From Mitosporidium daphniae (Eukaryota; Microsporidia), in contig NW_013546645.1 in the NCBI RefSeq assembly GCF_000760515.2, positions 1 to 64,000 of the forward strand: a stretch of 64,000 nt of DNA, written 5' to 3'. A program made the translations under genes and the position numbers. The notes beneath the pieces were generated by a model that saw nothing but the letters and a program-made list of their open reading frames with translations, was not told the origin of the DNA and did no database searches. Positions 30,568 through 41,926 of this stretch are shown piece after piece (position 1 is the stretch's first letter; each line of letters starts with the position of its first letter).

Positions 30568-32262
30568 ATGGGACGCCCCCTTTCTCCGATAGATCAAGAG
30601 ACCGCTACTGTTGAGCCGATTTCTGTTTCTGGAGACGACTTTGAATGCGCACAAGTTGTTTCCAGCCATGCTGAGAGATGCCCAGAGCCCGATGTCGGGG
30701 CTGTTGATTTGATATCCGAGGATGTCAATAAAATCATGGATTCGCTAAAGCTCGCCCCCGCTCTTAAAGAAGACCCACTGGCCATCAATGAGCATTTTGA
30801 TGTCTCCGAGGAAATCTCCGGCCGCACTGAGGAGCCTCATGTTGCCAATGAGGAGAAACCTTTTCTGCCAATTAATAGATCATGTCTTGATGAGGAGTGC
30901 GAGGCCTTTTGTAGGCACATCAACTGCATCTTGCCGGTTGAAAAGTTTGCGATCCTCGAAAAAAACAAATATTTACCGTTGAAAGTAAGCAGCTTTTTCG
31001 ACTCTCTTCGAGATGGAGTTGTTCTGGCATTTCTTTTAAATGCCATCCAGCCAAATATGATCCCCATTTCATCCATTTGTATCGGCATCAAGATATCGAA
31101 AATGAAGTCGTCATATAAGGCCCTGCACAATTTGAATGAAAATCTCAGACTTGTCCTAGATGGTGCAAAGAAGATCCGCTCCATTCATCTTGTAAATATC
31201 GGTGCCGAGGATATTCAGTCTGGAAACAAGCATCTGATTTTGGGACTTGTTTGGCAGCTGATCCGTCAATGGTATGTGTCCGGTCTCAATAATTTATCCC
31301 CGCCTGCTTCAGAAGATAAGATCGCCTCGACATCCCAGAAAGACCTGTCTGCAGAAGGTATTCTGATTCGCTGGATCAATGACATACTTTGTCTTGACCA
31401 GCCAATCAGCAACCTCGGTGGCGATATGGCAGATTGCAAAATATACGCAATGCTGTTGGACAAAATCTTTGAAAGCGACCAAAATGGCCAGAAAATTGGC
31501 GAACTCGTCGAAAAGGAGCCCAACTATGAGGCCAGAGCAGCCTTGATTACGACTTTGATGTCCTCAAAACTTCCATATGTTCGAGCTGAAGATATCTCCA
31601 ATCCAAGATTGAATCTATGCATCGTTGCAGATTTGTTCAAGTGCTCCCAATCCGTGGTGAAGAACCATGCTGAGGAAGTCAAGAATAGCCGGGCAGAAAT
31701 TAGTGGCTGGGAGGCTACTCTTCAAGCGGAACGGTCGTCATATGCTAGCCAACTGGCCAGCCTTTCCGAGCAACATTCAAAGACCATCGAAGAGTTGGAG
31801 CAAAAGCTGTCCCAAACGTACACGTTTTTCAATGAGCAGCAACGGGCATGGGAGCAGCAATCGGACTCTGTCGGCATAGCCATAGCAGCATTGGCCACCA
31901 GGATCAACCACATTTCCCCCGAGGGCGGAAAAGATCTTCTTCCACTGTCCACCCTGCTTCAAAACAGCTCATCATCTATGGAGCTGATATCATATTGCCA
32001 GACACAGCTGGACAGGATTGAAGCCTTTCAAAAGCGATTGCTTGACGATAAGAGCAAGCTTTGTACGACAATTTCCCTCAACAAGCATGCAAATGAATTG
32101 ATGTCTGCACGCGTGCGCGAGTTTTCGCAAGAGCTTGCCGAGAAAAAGAAAGCTCCTAGTGTGTCTTCAAGGGGCGCAAAATCGCTTTACTTCAAAAGCA
32201 AAATTCTTTCCTGGGGATCTGGAGCATCTTCTGCAAGAGGAGTGAGATCGGAATTGAATTAA
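30568..32262 (+). CDS. Fimbrin-like protein with CH1-CH2 only and coiled-coil tail
   Basis: A 564-residue intronless product. Residues about 105-230 are a calponin-homology domain of fimbrin type (FFDSLRDGVVLAFLLNAIQP, then NLRLVLDGAKKI, HLVNIGAEDIQSGNKHLILG). CH2 follows (AEGILIRWINDIL, DCKIYAMLLDKI, LNLCIVADLFKC). That is the first actin-binding domain of fimbrin/plastin. Fimbrin normally has a second CH pair for bundling. Here a coiled coil of about 190 residues replaces it and the protein ends in a basic Ser-rich tail. EF hands are absent. It may still cross-link actin by dimerising. Confidence 0.82.
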   Translation: MGRPLSPIDQETATVEPISVSGDDFECAQVVSSHAERCPEPDVGAVDLISEDVNKIMDSLKLAPALKEDPLAINEHFDVSEEISGRTEEPHVANEEKPFLPINRSCLDEECEAFCRHINCILPVEKFAILEKNKYLPLKVSSFFDSLRDGVVLAFLLNAIQPNMIPISSICIGIKISKMKSSYKALHNLNENLRLVLDGAKKIRSIHLVNIGAEDIQSGNKHLILGLVWQLIRQWYVSGLNNLSPPASEDKIASTSQKDLSAEGILIRWINDILCLDQPISNLGGDMADCKIYAMLLDKIFESDQNGQKIGELVEKEPNYEARAALITTLMSSKLPYVRAEDISNPRLNLCIVADLFKCSQSVVKNHAEEVKNSRAEISGWEATLQAERSSYASQLASLSEQHSKTIEELEQKLSQTYTFFNEQQRAWEQQSDSVGIAIAALATRINHISPEGGKDLLPLSTLLQNSSSSMELISYCQTQLDRIEAFQKRLLDDKSKLCTTISLNKHANELMSARVREFSQELAEKKKAPSVSSRGAKSLYFKSKILSWGSGASSARGVRSELN

Positions 32263-32439
32263 ATTCTATCAGTAAACTTTGCAATGTTAAAGCTAATTAA
32301 TCGCCGGGCCTTCCAACGCATCATCTCATCATGTGCGCCGTGATGGCACCAAAGTTAACTAAAAACAGGCGCGATAAAATGATGTCACGTGTATTACAAA
32401 ATGGCTCACTATGTGTGTTACGGTCCGGTCCGATGCTTC

Positions 32440-33668
32440 TCACCAGTCTTCATCTGAAGATGGCGTCATACCGGGGGCCGAATCATTCATCATTCGCTTT
32501 GAGCGATCATCCAGTGCTTGTTTGAGGAGGCTCGCCATAATGTTTGTGGGAGAGGACGGTGCCTGCGATGCACTAGTGCTTGGAGGCGGGGGGCATGCTG
32601 GTGCTGCCTTAAGAGACTTGACACCGGCAGACCTGATACTATCCATCAGCGAATCCCTGCTGAAGCCTGACGAGGTTGCAGGCGCTAGAGTGGTGTCAGC
32701 TCGCTCCGAATAACCACTGTGTGGCGGAGATCTAGTCCCAGTAGTCATGATGGGCGGTGGGGGTGGTGTACGGGTTTTTTCCATAGGCGGCGGCACAGGA
32801 ACTTGTCTAGCCACGCTTGGCGCAGGGACTTGTTCAGACACGCTTGGCGTAGAGAGCTTTCTAGGCGCACTTGGCGCAGGTCTGGACGGCTTGGAGGGGG
32901 GTGGTAGTTGCGCGGAAGAAGGTTTCGTCTCATTCTCTTCGTGGCCTTGAGCTGTGTTTTTGTTCATAAATTCGTAGATAAATGTCGCAGTTTCCTTGTT
33001 CTGGAGCTGTTCCTGAGTGATACCGGCATTGGAAAAGACCGTTTTCCAGTCATCTGGAATGTTTTCCATGCTAAATCCGCTCTCTGGATCAAACCCAACA
33101 TGGCTCAAGTGTCTATCGAGTGTTAATAAAGCTACAAGTACTTGAATCCAAGCGGTGCGCCGATGCTTGGTCGCTTCGCTGCGCTCGACTTGCTGGAGGG
33201 AGCGGGTGCAGACACAGATCTGTCTGCAGGCCTGCCGGTGGCATTTGAGAGCTTTTTGTGCACCAGATCGTAAAATTGGACAGCCTCTGGCGTCTTTGCA
33301 AAACAGATGCCGATCATACAATCCTATCGAATTAGCGCGCGTCGCATACATCTCCGGGAAAGGAATGGAAATACGGCAGATCTTGCACATAGTCGACCGA
33401 GGTTTTCAACGCAAATTGCCAAAGAACCATCTCCGCCTCCATGTCGACGAGCTTCAGGACCAGCTGTTGCGAGGTAGGCTCCGTTAGCAGAGTCAACGCA
33501 CCCACCAACGCAACATCGGTCCATGCGTTCGGGTCCGGCTTTGCATAATAAATCTTTACAGCCACAGCAGTATGGATCTACAACACATCAATGGCCGCGG
33601 GGACATACCTGGGCAGCGGAGCCTAGGATTCTTTTGATTAGGCCTCTGCACTCCACGGGAATAGACAT
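32440..33668 (-). CDS. LAS17: WASP / Las17-type Arp2/3 activator
   Basis: Four exons (33668-33609, 33577-33350, 33323-33142, 33112-32440) give 380 residues; introns are 31, 26 and 29 nt. The WH1 domain spans residues about 15-125 (KIYYAKPDPNAWTDVALVGA, FHSFPGD, CMIGICFA). A GBD/CRIB-adjacent segment LSHVGFDPESGF and GITQEQL..ETATFIYEFM follow as in WASP. A proline-rich region (SPPPP/TPPPPP) precedes one WH2 motif (RDSLMDSIRSAG). The acidic Arp2/3-binding end is SSDEDW. It is compact compared with yeast Las17 (633 residues). Together with the fimbrin-like gene next door it indicates branched-actin machinery. Confidence 0.9.
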
Positions 33669-33769
33669 GTAATTAATTAAAATTACCGAAAATTATTTAA
33701 TTAAATGGTCAATAATAAAATAGAGGCCAAGCTGAGAGTAGTCTGAATTGGGTTCTTTTCCATCTTGCG

Positions 33770-34114
33770 ATGCAAAAGCTCTCATATTGCACTATCGAGC
33801 TACTGCCACAGGTGCTTCCAGCACTGCCAGCAGCAGCGTCGCGGATTTCTCCGGTCGTCCGCTATAGCGACTGGCAGAGTTTTTTTCTGTTGACCTGTTC
33901 CGCCTCTCGGCGGAAGCCCTCTCGGGCAAGTTTGCAGGCGATCTCAGACCTTCCCGAGGAGCATAAAACATATGCCCCTCAATTGAGAGCTTCAGCTTGG
34001 CAGCACCACAAAAAAATCGCCAAACTTAAAAGCAGGTCTGCAATTTTCGCTTGTGGGAAATTAGGGTTAGAGGGGACCATAAAGTTTAATCTTCAATTTA
34101 GCACGTCCAGTTAA
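33770..34114 (+). CDS. Hypothetical small basic protein
   Basis: An open frame of 114 codons between two convergently flanking genes. I do not recognise it. The sequence is Ala/Leu/Ser-rich, then basic (HHKKIAKLKSR). An upstream ATG at 33703 could be joined by a 41-nt GT..AG intron, giving a slightly longer N-terminus; that join is unproven. TTAGGGTTAG lies near its 3' end, which is usual for intergenic DNA here, so the frame could be fortuitous. Confidence 0.25.
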   Translation: MQKLSYCTIELLPQVLPALPAAASRISPVVRYSDWQSFFLLTCSASRRKPSRASLQAISDLPEEHKTYAPQLRASAWQHHKKIAKLKSRSAIFACGKLGLEGTIKFNLQFSTSS

Positions 34115-34170
34115 CCCGTTGTGCCTTCAAAATGGCCACATAGCGGCGGCGAGGGTAACATTCAGCCACA

Positions 34171-35353
34171 TTATAGAGACTTGAGGCGGTCGCGAAAGTA
34201 GGACTCAAGTACATTTGCACACTTGTAGTATGGTGTATGTTCCTGATTATATGCACGGCAGTTGTTGAACACCAACATCACGTCTTCGACGAATTCCTCG
34301 ATACTAACATAATGTCCTGCGAAAATACGTGTCCCAACTGTTTTGAGATCCATCGGTTGTTTAACAATGCTAAGATAGTCGGGCACATCTGAGATTTTCA
34401 CCGGCTCAAGGAACGGCCATGCTGAGTGATGCGTCTAGAATCAGAAAACAAAATACCTGAAGATCAACCAGCAATGATGCAAGTGCATCCTTGACAGAAA
34501 GGGGCCTTTTCAGCGGGTGTTGTCCATCTTCACACGAAGATTGCCACGGCCTCCCGGAAAGTCCTGCAATAGAAGACGGGTCTGCCACCGGAAAAGTGGC
34601 AAGCCCCGCATGTCGAACAAACGGTTCAGACGCTTTTCGTTGAATGGCGTTCATAAGTGCCTCGCGCTGGCACCCAATAAGCCGTCGCATGGAGAGGTAA
34701 TCTACAATTTCTGGGATCAGGCGGCATTCCATCAACGTGCCACCATCATAGTCTTTGATGAGCCCACCCCACACGGTTCTATCCAGCGTTATTTGACGTG
34801 AAAAGCCCTGTTTTTTAAAATACCCGACGGCGTAGTTGTCGGCATATGTCAACATAAATGTGATGCAAGGGTAGGTGGTGCGCACCCAGCTTTTCAGGAC
34901 GCTCATAAGGAATGCACCGTAGCCACGCACCTGCTCGGCAGATGAAATGGCACAAAAAACGATCTCTAGAAACGGGCGGTCAGGCCCGAAACGCCGTAGC
35001 GTAATACCGCCAAGTACACTTAGGTTCATGAGCGCGTGTGGAGGAATCTCTTCGCGGACCATCACATAGTCGACGGAAAGAGATGTAGAGGCATCTAACA
35101 TGTTGTCTTCACAAGGCTTTTCCGATGATGGCCGCAGTAGCTTCTCTGGAGTTGATAGGAGGATGATGCTTTCATGACGCCGGTCATAAATGAGCCGCGC
35201 AATGTATTCCCGTGGCATCTTGGGCAACTGCCGCTGGAAGATAATTTTCAGTTGGGTTAAATAAAAAAGACTGGCTCGTGTCTTATCGTTCCGTACCAGG
35301 AAACACCCGATGTGTCCCTCGCGATGCATCACATAGGGATCGCTAGTGGACAT
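34171..35353 (-). CDS. GCN5: Histone acetyltransferase Gcn5
   Basis: Catalytic subunit of SAGA/ADA/ATAC complexes. Exons 35353-34457 and 34434-34171, separated by a 22-nt intron (the shortest here), give 386 residues. The GNAT domain shows LPKMPREYIARLIYDRRHES, GGITLRRF, LEIVFCAISSAEQVRGYGA (acetyl-CoA loop; catalytic Glu in the ..LEIVF.. strand), YADNYAVGYFKKQGF and KDYDGGTLMEC. The bromodomain has AWPFLEPV, VPDYLSIVKQPMDL and NNCRAYN with the acetyl-lysine Asn. The start is the ATG 8 bases after TAATTTTA; a longer frame upstream lacks an ATG. Confidence 0.97.
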
Positions 35354-35406
35354 ATTAAAATTAGCCTCCAAGTGTTTAATTTTGTCTGTGTGCAGAATTT
35401 AGAAAT

Positions 35407-38400
35407 TTAATTTTTGTCCTTCAACAGCCGCGTAAGCAGACTGCCAGAAACCTCGCGCACCCGCCCATCGGGGCAGTGCCTTAACAATGCAAGGAGAAAT
35501 GGCCGGAGGGCGTCAATACCAGCCCCCAGCGCCTCCAACCGAAAAAGAAGCGAAATGAGAAAAGGCACAGAGTGCATCCTAAAATTATTTCCAATATTTG
35601 CATACCGCTCAGCTGGCAGTGTTGAGAAGGCCAGCACTTGCGGCGCAGTCGATGCATTTTCAATTTCAGTCAACAAAATTTCGATTGCGGCAAGTGCAGA
35701 ATGTCGTAGTGTGCCATCCATCATTGCCACAAGATTGTCAAGTGCTCTCAAGGCGAGCCGTTCCCTGAACACGCCAATTTTATGACGTGCTGGTGCCAGC
35801 GCAAATGTGATACACCGCACCAGCATTGAAAGATATCGATGCAAACAAGTTTTGGAGATCCATTTCCCCAGTATCTCTTCTGAATCAACGACCATCAGAT
35901 CAAGATTTGTAACGAGTAACTCCTCCTCTCGCTCGGAGGTAGCATCCACAGCGGCTCTAAGTGCTGCTGTGGACGCATCAAAGAGGGCTTCGCCCATATC
36001 GCCAGTCAAGGATGGCCCCAAACCATGATCCAACATCCATCTTAGGATTTGCGCGATCTGTGACAGCAACAGCCGTAGAAGGTTAAAAGTGACACTCCGT
36101 AAGGGTTCCCCTTGCGACAGTCGTTGAAGGCCATCCATCAGTACGATAAAAAATGCTCCCGTTGTCCCAAGAACGTGACAATGAAGACCGCGTACCAATG
36201 CCAATTTGTGTCGATCTTGGTCGCTGGTATTGGTACCCGCAGAGGGGAATCTATGGCCCGCGTTTCTATCGTCTCTATTACCACAAAGCCCATTTTGATC
36301 TTCTTTGCTTTTGTCGCCATCATTGCTGGGTCTGTACACCTGTCCGAATTCGTTTAGTAAGCGTTCAAGAGACACAACCAACTCATAAACGATGGGATCA
36401 TCCACTAGCCTCTGTACAAGATTGAGATGCCATAAAGAAAGTGCTCGGCCCAGTTTCACGGCCGTATTCTCGTTTTCTACCGAAATTTGCAACAAAAAGT
36501 CGATCATCGAAGCGACAACTCGTAAGACAGCATCCCTTAGCCGCCTGCTTGCCATCTGCATGGCCGGCGAATAGTTCCGGTGAAGCTCCTCAATGGTCTG
36601 CTCTCCCATCTCGCCAAAACCACCTTCGATACAAATAGAGAACAATACGGGAAGCCCTTGGTTAAAGAGGCGCTCGAGAAATTCCCATTCATCCCCAGCC
36701 ACACGGTCGCCACCAATGGATGTAATGAAAATTTCCCGGAAAACTCGCACCATTTCCAACATCGCATCTGTCCTGAATACATTTGGACATTTCTGGACAT
36801 TCTTGGATGCGTGGGCTTGTGGTGCCGTCTTTGCGCGGTGTTTTGCTCCAGAAACATGGGTTGTTCTGCAATTTCCTTCGTGTACCTTATCACAAATGGT
36901 AAGCCAAGTCTCAAAAACAATACATAATGTCTTCTGTCTCCAAGCACGGCCTTGTATCGTGCTCCCTATAGACGTCACAAACGTTACCAGATTGCCCAGT
37001 AATGCTAGGCGCATTTTTTCAGAGCCATTCAACATTACGGGTACGAAAATCTCCTGCAGTATCGTAGAAATCCAGGCGCTCTGCAGGTCCGCAGCATATA
37101 TGACGAAAATATCGATAATTCCCTCAACGCCGACGAGGACAAGAGCCGATCCGCCATCTGCTTTTGTTTCTGCCGGTAGCCGCCATAGCAATGGAATTAG
37201 AATCCGTTCAAAAATGGCTGTCCAATGCGCAGTCCCTTGTCGCTGATGCAAAGATATGGCTCTGAAAAGCATCTGAAATGCACCCTCCCGGACAGGCAGT
37301 CGCAGTGAAGCTGCCGCAATTTCTGCCAATGCGCCATAAAGATGCAATTGAAGATCGACTACGGCAGTTTCTTGCGAAATGCCGTCTACCGTCTTTTGGG
37401 GGGTGAACTGTACAGCTGTCTGCACTGTCTTGTTATTTGAAGAAGCTCCGGCCTTCGTCTTTGTAGAGCTACTATTTGCAATACGAGAAAGAATTTCATC
37501 AGAAACTGTCCAGAGCAATCCCAGCAGCGTAATCTGTGTGTTCAGCTCGATAGTGGGCAAATGTAGTACCAGTGCAATGCTCGAGATCAGCTCGGCACAA
37601 TGGCCAGCGGCCAGCTTTGAAAGCGCATCGTTTTGAGAGATCGTCGTAAGTAACGGAACAAGCTTGCGCTCAACGAGCGCGCAAAGATACGGCATCTCTA
37701 GGACACGAAGTAATAGCGCTTTGATGGCACTAAGCAGGCGGCCCCAGCTGCATGAAATTGACGAGCTGGTGGCAGTTATATGGCAAGCGGATGATGCCAC
37801 CAATGCAGTTTTTTGATCGATACTGCTATGGCTCATTGCGTTAGGCCCTTCTGTTTGGCTAGCAAAAGAGCCTTCAAGGTCGTCAATGCAACTTTGGGGA
37901 CCATCATGACAACTGGGTATATTGTTTCCAAAAAGCCTGTTGGTAAGTGCAGGAATGTAGGCTGCATCAATAGGACGACAGGTATCTGTTGAGGCTGGCC
38001 ATGGGCCTACCCAACAACATTCTTGGCAGCCTTCTCCAGGACCTGCGATATAGCCATCATCTACCAACTGGAATGCGAGGGCAATTGTTGCTGAGAGCAT
38101 TACTTCATCGTCAACACTCTCCATGACCACGGCGATGACTTCCAAAGCACGAGCAAGACTCGATGGCAAATTTTTGGTCAAATATTCCACCATGGCCGCA
38201 AAAAATGAATCTCTCATGTGACCACTGGGATGAGGTATCACCATTTCAACAAAAATGGACCGTGCGAGCAAAATCCAACCATCATCAGCATGCTGCAGTG
38301 GCAGCATTGTTCCGAAAATTAATGGCAGCAATACATCCTCAAAAATTACAGATGGTAGCGGAGGTAGAGCACGCAAAGGGCCGGTAGCAGATCCAAAACC

Positions 38401-40271
38401 CTCTGCGCTGCTAGATTCGCTCAGGAGAGCACCCAGTAAATCTCCTGCGAACGAGACGAAAAAAGAGGGGTGAGAAATGATTTCTGGACGTCCATATATG
38501 TGGTCCACAATTTCCCCAAGCTGGCGTGGAACCGTTGCTCCTTCAACTAAGGCTCTTTTGATGGTGAGGTAGAGTATGTGGACCCTCAGCCAGGCCCATG
38601 GAGACAGATTGGAATGGGCAATTTCAACTACTTCGAGCACCATATCTGCGCCTGCAAAAAGGGCATCAGAAATGCAAGTGTCAATCCATTTGACCCAAAG
38701 TGCCTCAATTTCTGTTTGAGGTCCTGGCGAGCAGAACCCCATCACGCAAAGTGTACGAAAAAGCCTGTTTTCCGCATCACCTACAAAGCCTCTGTCAATC
38801 AATGTTGTAGCCAAAGAGGCAGCAGCAGCATAAGAATGCCTGTCGGCAGACGTTGTGGGCCACGAGCACTCCGCAGCCGAAGAGGTCGATTTGCCGGCAA
38901 CTTTGGGCATGTTGCCGAGCGTTTCAAAGAGCGAAAAGATAATTTGGAGCGCGAGCTGCATATTTGCGTCATCTTCATCGCTGTGATTTGCGCCATCGTT
39001 CAAATGCTGTTGGATAAGTGAGATCGTCGCCTGTAGAAGCAAAGCAAAGCTTTCATGTGTCAGAATGGACGGGAAAATATCTGCTAGCAGTTCCAAGGCG
39101 AGTCTCGTGTGGTTAGGGTGCGCCGAGGAAAGCCATGTTGAGAGGAGCTCCAACAGGCGTGCAATGCTGCCATGATTATTTGGACTTCCATGCCCATCTG
39201 ACTTGAGGGACCCGTCAGCGCATTCAGGTGTACTGCGTACCGTTCCAATTGCGCTTTCCGTAGGCACAATCCGCTTTACAGGGGCGTAGTCTAATAAGAC
39301 CAACCTTAGCAGCGAAAAGTAGTGTTTATCTGCAGGACTGAGCACAGTGCGGTAGTGTTCGGGCGCGAGGAACTTTTCCAATGCAGGTGAGAGCACACCT
39401 TCGACCTGGGCGAACAGGGCACTAGATGTTCGAATTAACGTGGCGTAGGAGCCGAGAATTTCTATGAGCAGGGTTAAAGCAAGCTCCAGGTCCAAGCAAA
39501 GATCGTGCAGAAAGAGCATGGGATGCCCGCCGCTTCGTAAAGCAAGGTCCTTGAATTAGGATATATACCTACTTTGAGAAAAGCAGTGGCATCTTCCATG
39601 TTCAGCAGTGAAACCGCATTTTCCTGTTGGGTATTTGTGTGAGAATTCCCCGTGACTTGGGAACTCTTTTCGACGCGCTCAAAGACAGATGTAGCAAGCT
39701 GTCGAATGGAAGCAACGGCAGTATGATGAACCATCTGCACGGAGCTCTTGTTTCCATAAAGGAAAAGAGCAATGGAAAAAAGCAGTCTAAGTTGCTCGCC
39801 GTGGATCTGTTCTGAATAGTTTGCAATTAATGGCAACAATGATTGTAGGATCCGCAGTTGGATCTCGGGGACCCCACCGCGCAGTCTCCAAAGCACGTCA
39901 ACAAGAGCGGCTACTTGGACCTAGGAATGAGCGGTACCCCGTACGTCTGGAACTTGGTGGTGAGCCACAAGCCGCTGCATGGCACTGACCGCTGGCGTTG
40001 CTACTTTCGGATTTTCGGTCAGAGCCGCCTGATTCAGAGCGGGATAGAGCTCTAAAAGGTCATTGGTCCCCTTTGGGCCGCTGCCGGCAAATGTGGATCT
40101 CTTGGAGCGGGCCATTTCCAAAGCCGTGTGAACGCGCTCCAGAACCTGCGGTGATGCGGAAAAGCATACCTCTCTAAACGGATAAGACGCGCCTTTTTTG
40201 CGTGTTTCTAAAAGAATATGCTGAAGGTCACTGGCAAGCGCTCCGAGCAGGGAGCTATTGATCTCCAGCAT
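35407..40271 (-). CDS. MON2: Mon2 (large Arf-GEF-related HEAT protein)
   Basis: Golgi/endosome scaffold that recruits Dop1 and Neo1. Three exons (40271-39945, 39920-39573, 39549-35407; introns 24 and 23 nt) give 1605 residues, the family size (yeast 1636, human about 1717). The N-terminal DCB-like region has DLQHILLETRKKGASYPFRE, the conserved AVSAMQRLVAHH and SSVQMVHHTAVASIRQLATS, VFERV, and TAFLKDLALR made by the second splice. The remainder is long alpha-helical repeats in one 4.1-kb exon. A Sec7 catalytic domain is absent, as expected for Mon2. Confidence 0.88.
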
Positions 40272-40369
40272 TCCCACGAAAGTTTAATTACAAATTTGCA
40301 ATTCAAAAGTCAATGCCAAGGCAATGAAAGATTTGGAAGTTTACTTTTTACGATCATATGGCTGGGGAG

Positions 40370-40786
40370 CTAGTTGCGCTTGCCGTTGCGAAGCTTCTTC
40401 ATTTTGAGCGGCTTTGGGGTGCGCTGGCTTCTGAAGATGGCGCACACGCGGGCAACACCGGCATCAACAAGGTCGGCACGGTCAGAATTGGCTAGGATAT
40501 TTCTTACGGCGCAGATAGACGCTTTTCGTCCACGGACAAGTGAGACAGTTTGGTTGCTCGATTGTGGGAAGCGCTCGAATTTTGATCCGCTCTTTTGGGT
40601 CAATAGCAGCTTGCCCTTGGTAGATGCAGCGAGTCCGAAGGAGGATTCGGAAGAAAGGCTGACATACTTTGCAGCATTAAGATTCATCAGGTTCTTCGGG
40701 TCTGATGAGAATTCGCATCCGCCGCGGCGGACAACATAGCACGAATTGGCTTTAACAAGCTCCCAGCAAAGGTCTGCAGATATCAT
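40370..40786 (-). CDS. RPL28: Large-subunit ribosomal protein eL28
   Basis: 138 residues, no intron found. The family pattern is MISADLCWELVKANSCYVVR, then SSDPKNLMNLNAAKYVSLSS, KGKLLLTQKSGSKFERFPQ, AVRNILANSDRADLVDAGVAR, and a basic end. Human eL28 is 137 residues. The gene is absent from budding yeast but present in many other fungi. The ATG at 40786 was chosen because it gives the family-length N-terminus; an in-frame extension upstream adds a poorly conserved stretch. Confidence 0.85.
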   Translation of the reverse strand: MISADLCWELVKANSCYVVRRGGCEFSSDPKNLMNLNAAKYVSLSSESSFGLAASTKGKLLLTQKSGSKFERFPQSSNQTVSLVRGRKASICAVRNILANSDRADLVDAGVARVCAIFRSQRTPKPLKMKKLRNGKRN

Positions 40787-40923
40787 GGGTAAAAAAATAG
40801 CCCTGCTGCAAAATGCGAGTATTTTCCATCCGGTATTTAATCGGGTGGTTTTGTAAATTACCAAATTAAAATTTAAATTAAATTAAATTCAAGAATTAAA
40901 TCCAAATTATTCGATTGTTATTC

Positions 40924-41799
40924 ATGTACGGCGCGCCTCCCCATCCGCATCAGCAGCCACATGCGCCCTTCCAGTATGGGGCGCCCCCGCAGTCAGATGC
41001 CTTGCATTCCAGCTCGTTTTTGATCCGACCGCACATCGGATCGCCACTTGCCCCCAAGCCCAGCACTGGACTCAAGGTTTTTCTCCGTCGGCTCTATTAT
41101 AGAGCCTCGGCTTTTATAGAACGTTCGCAGCCATACTATGGGCCCCGCTGGGCACTTTCTGCAATCCTGCTGACACTATTCATGGCGCGGGTAATTATTT
41201 CTCAGGGCTGGTATGTGATCGCCTATGGTCTCTGGATTTATTTGTTGAACGCCTTTCTGGCATTCTTGTCGCCAAAATTCGATCCATCTGGCGAACTTGA
41301 TAACGATGCCGACTTGTCTGACCAGTCTGGCCCGGCGCTTCCAACGGTTTCCTCCTTTGGCATGGATCAGCGTACAGCCGACACAGATGACGACGAATTC
41401 CGCCCCTTTGTTAGACGCCTTCCGGAATTTACCTTTTGGCATTCTGTGACGACCGCAATAATCCTTTCTATCTGCATTTCTTTCTTTTCAATATTTGATA
41501 TCCCCGTCTTCTGGCCCATTCTATTGGTATACTTTATACTGCTCTTTGCAATGACAATGAAAAGGCAAATCAAGCATATGATCAAGTACAAATACATTCC
41601 GTTTGATCTCGGTAAGAAGAAATATAACAGTAGCAATAAGACCTCCGGAACGGGCCCCTTTAGTGCATTTTCGCTTGCCAGCTCGCCACAGACCGCATAT
41701 CAGCCACCGACCAAAGGCAGTCTGACGTCGCCGCTTTCTGCAGCACAGATGCCGCACTATGTGCCGCCGGCCCCCTTTGTCCCGCGGCCTAGCGAGTAG
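40924..41799 (+). CDS. RER1: ER retrieval receptor Rer1
   Basis: Golgi receptor returning ER membrane proteins by COPI. 291 residues, no intron, against about 190 in yeast and human. The conserved core starts near residue 55: YYGPRWALSAILLTLFMARV, YLLNAFLAFLSPKFDP, FRPFVRRLPEFTFWHSVT, PVFWPILLVYFILLF, and KRQIKHMIKYKYIPFDLGKKKY. Extra length is a Pro/His/Gln-rich N-terminus of about 45 residues and a Ser/Pro-rich C-terminus. The start is the first ATG after an A/T-only block; a longer frame begins with TTG. Confidence 0.95.
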   Translation: MYGAPPHPHQQPHAPFQYGAPPQSDALHSSSFLIRPHIGSPLAPKPSTGLKVFLRRLYYRASAFIERSQPYYGPRWALSAILLTLFMARVIISQGWYVIAYGLWIYLLNAFLAFLSPKFDPSGELDNDADLSDQSGPALPTVSSFGMDQRTADTDDDEFRPFVRRLPEFTFWHSVTTAIILSICISFFSIFDIPVFWPILLVYFILLFAMTMKRQIKHMIKYKYIPFDLGKKKYNSSNKTSGTGPFSAFSLASSPQTAYQPPTKGSLTSPLSAAQMPHYVPPAPFVPRPSE

Positions 41800-41910
41800 T
41801 GGTTTAAATGAAAATTTACAGTTGTAATCAAGCTACCCATTTGTGGCCGTAATCATTAAGCATAGGAGGGAAACGTGGGCCACATCATATGTGGCCAGTG
41901 GTGTAGTGCT

Positions 41911-41922
41911 TAATTTTAAATT
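41911..41922 (+). promoter_or_regulatory. A/T-only box TAATTTTAAATT before SMC5
   Basis: The box lies 4 bp upstream of the ATG of the Smc5 gene, the same position as boxes before other starts in the window. It is a candidate core-promoter or initiation element. Confidence 0.4.
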
Positions 41923-41926
41923 CTGA

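Noticed and set aside
33770-34114. HMG-box-like reading of the small basic protein
   Set aside because: Only a loose resemblance to the third helix of an HMG box; the aromatic core is missing.
35414-39021. Several plus-strand frames of 60-147 codons opposite MON2
   Set aside because: They are shadows of the long conserved minus-strand frame and show no motif of their own.
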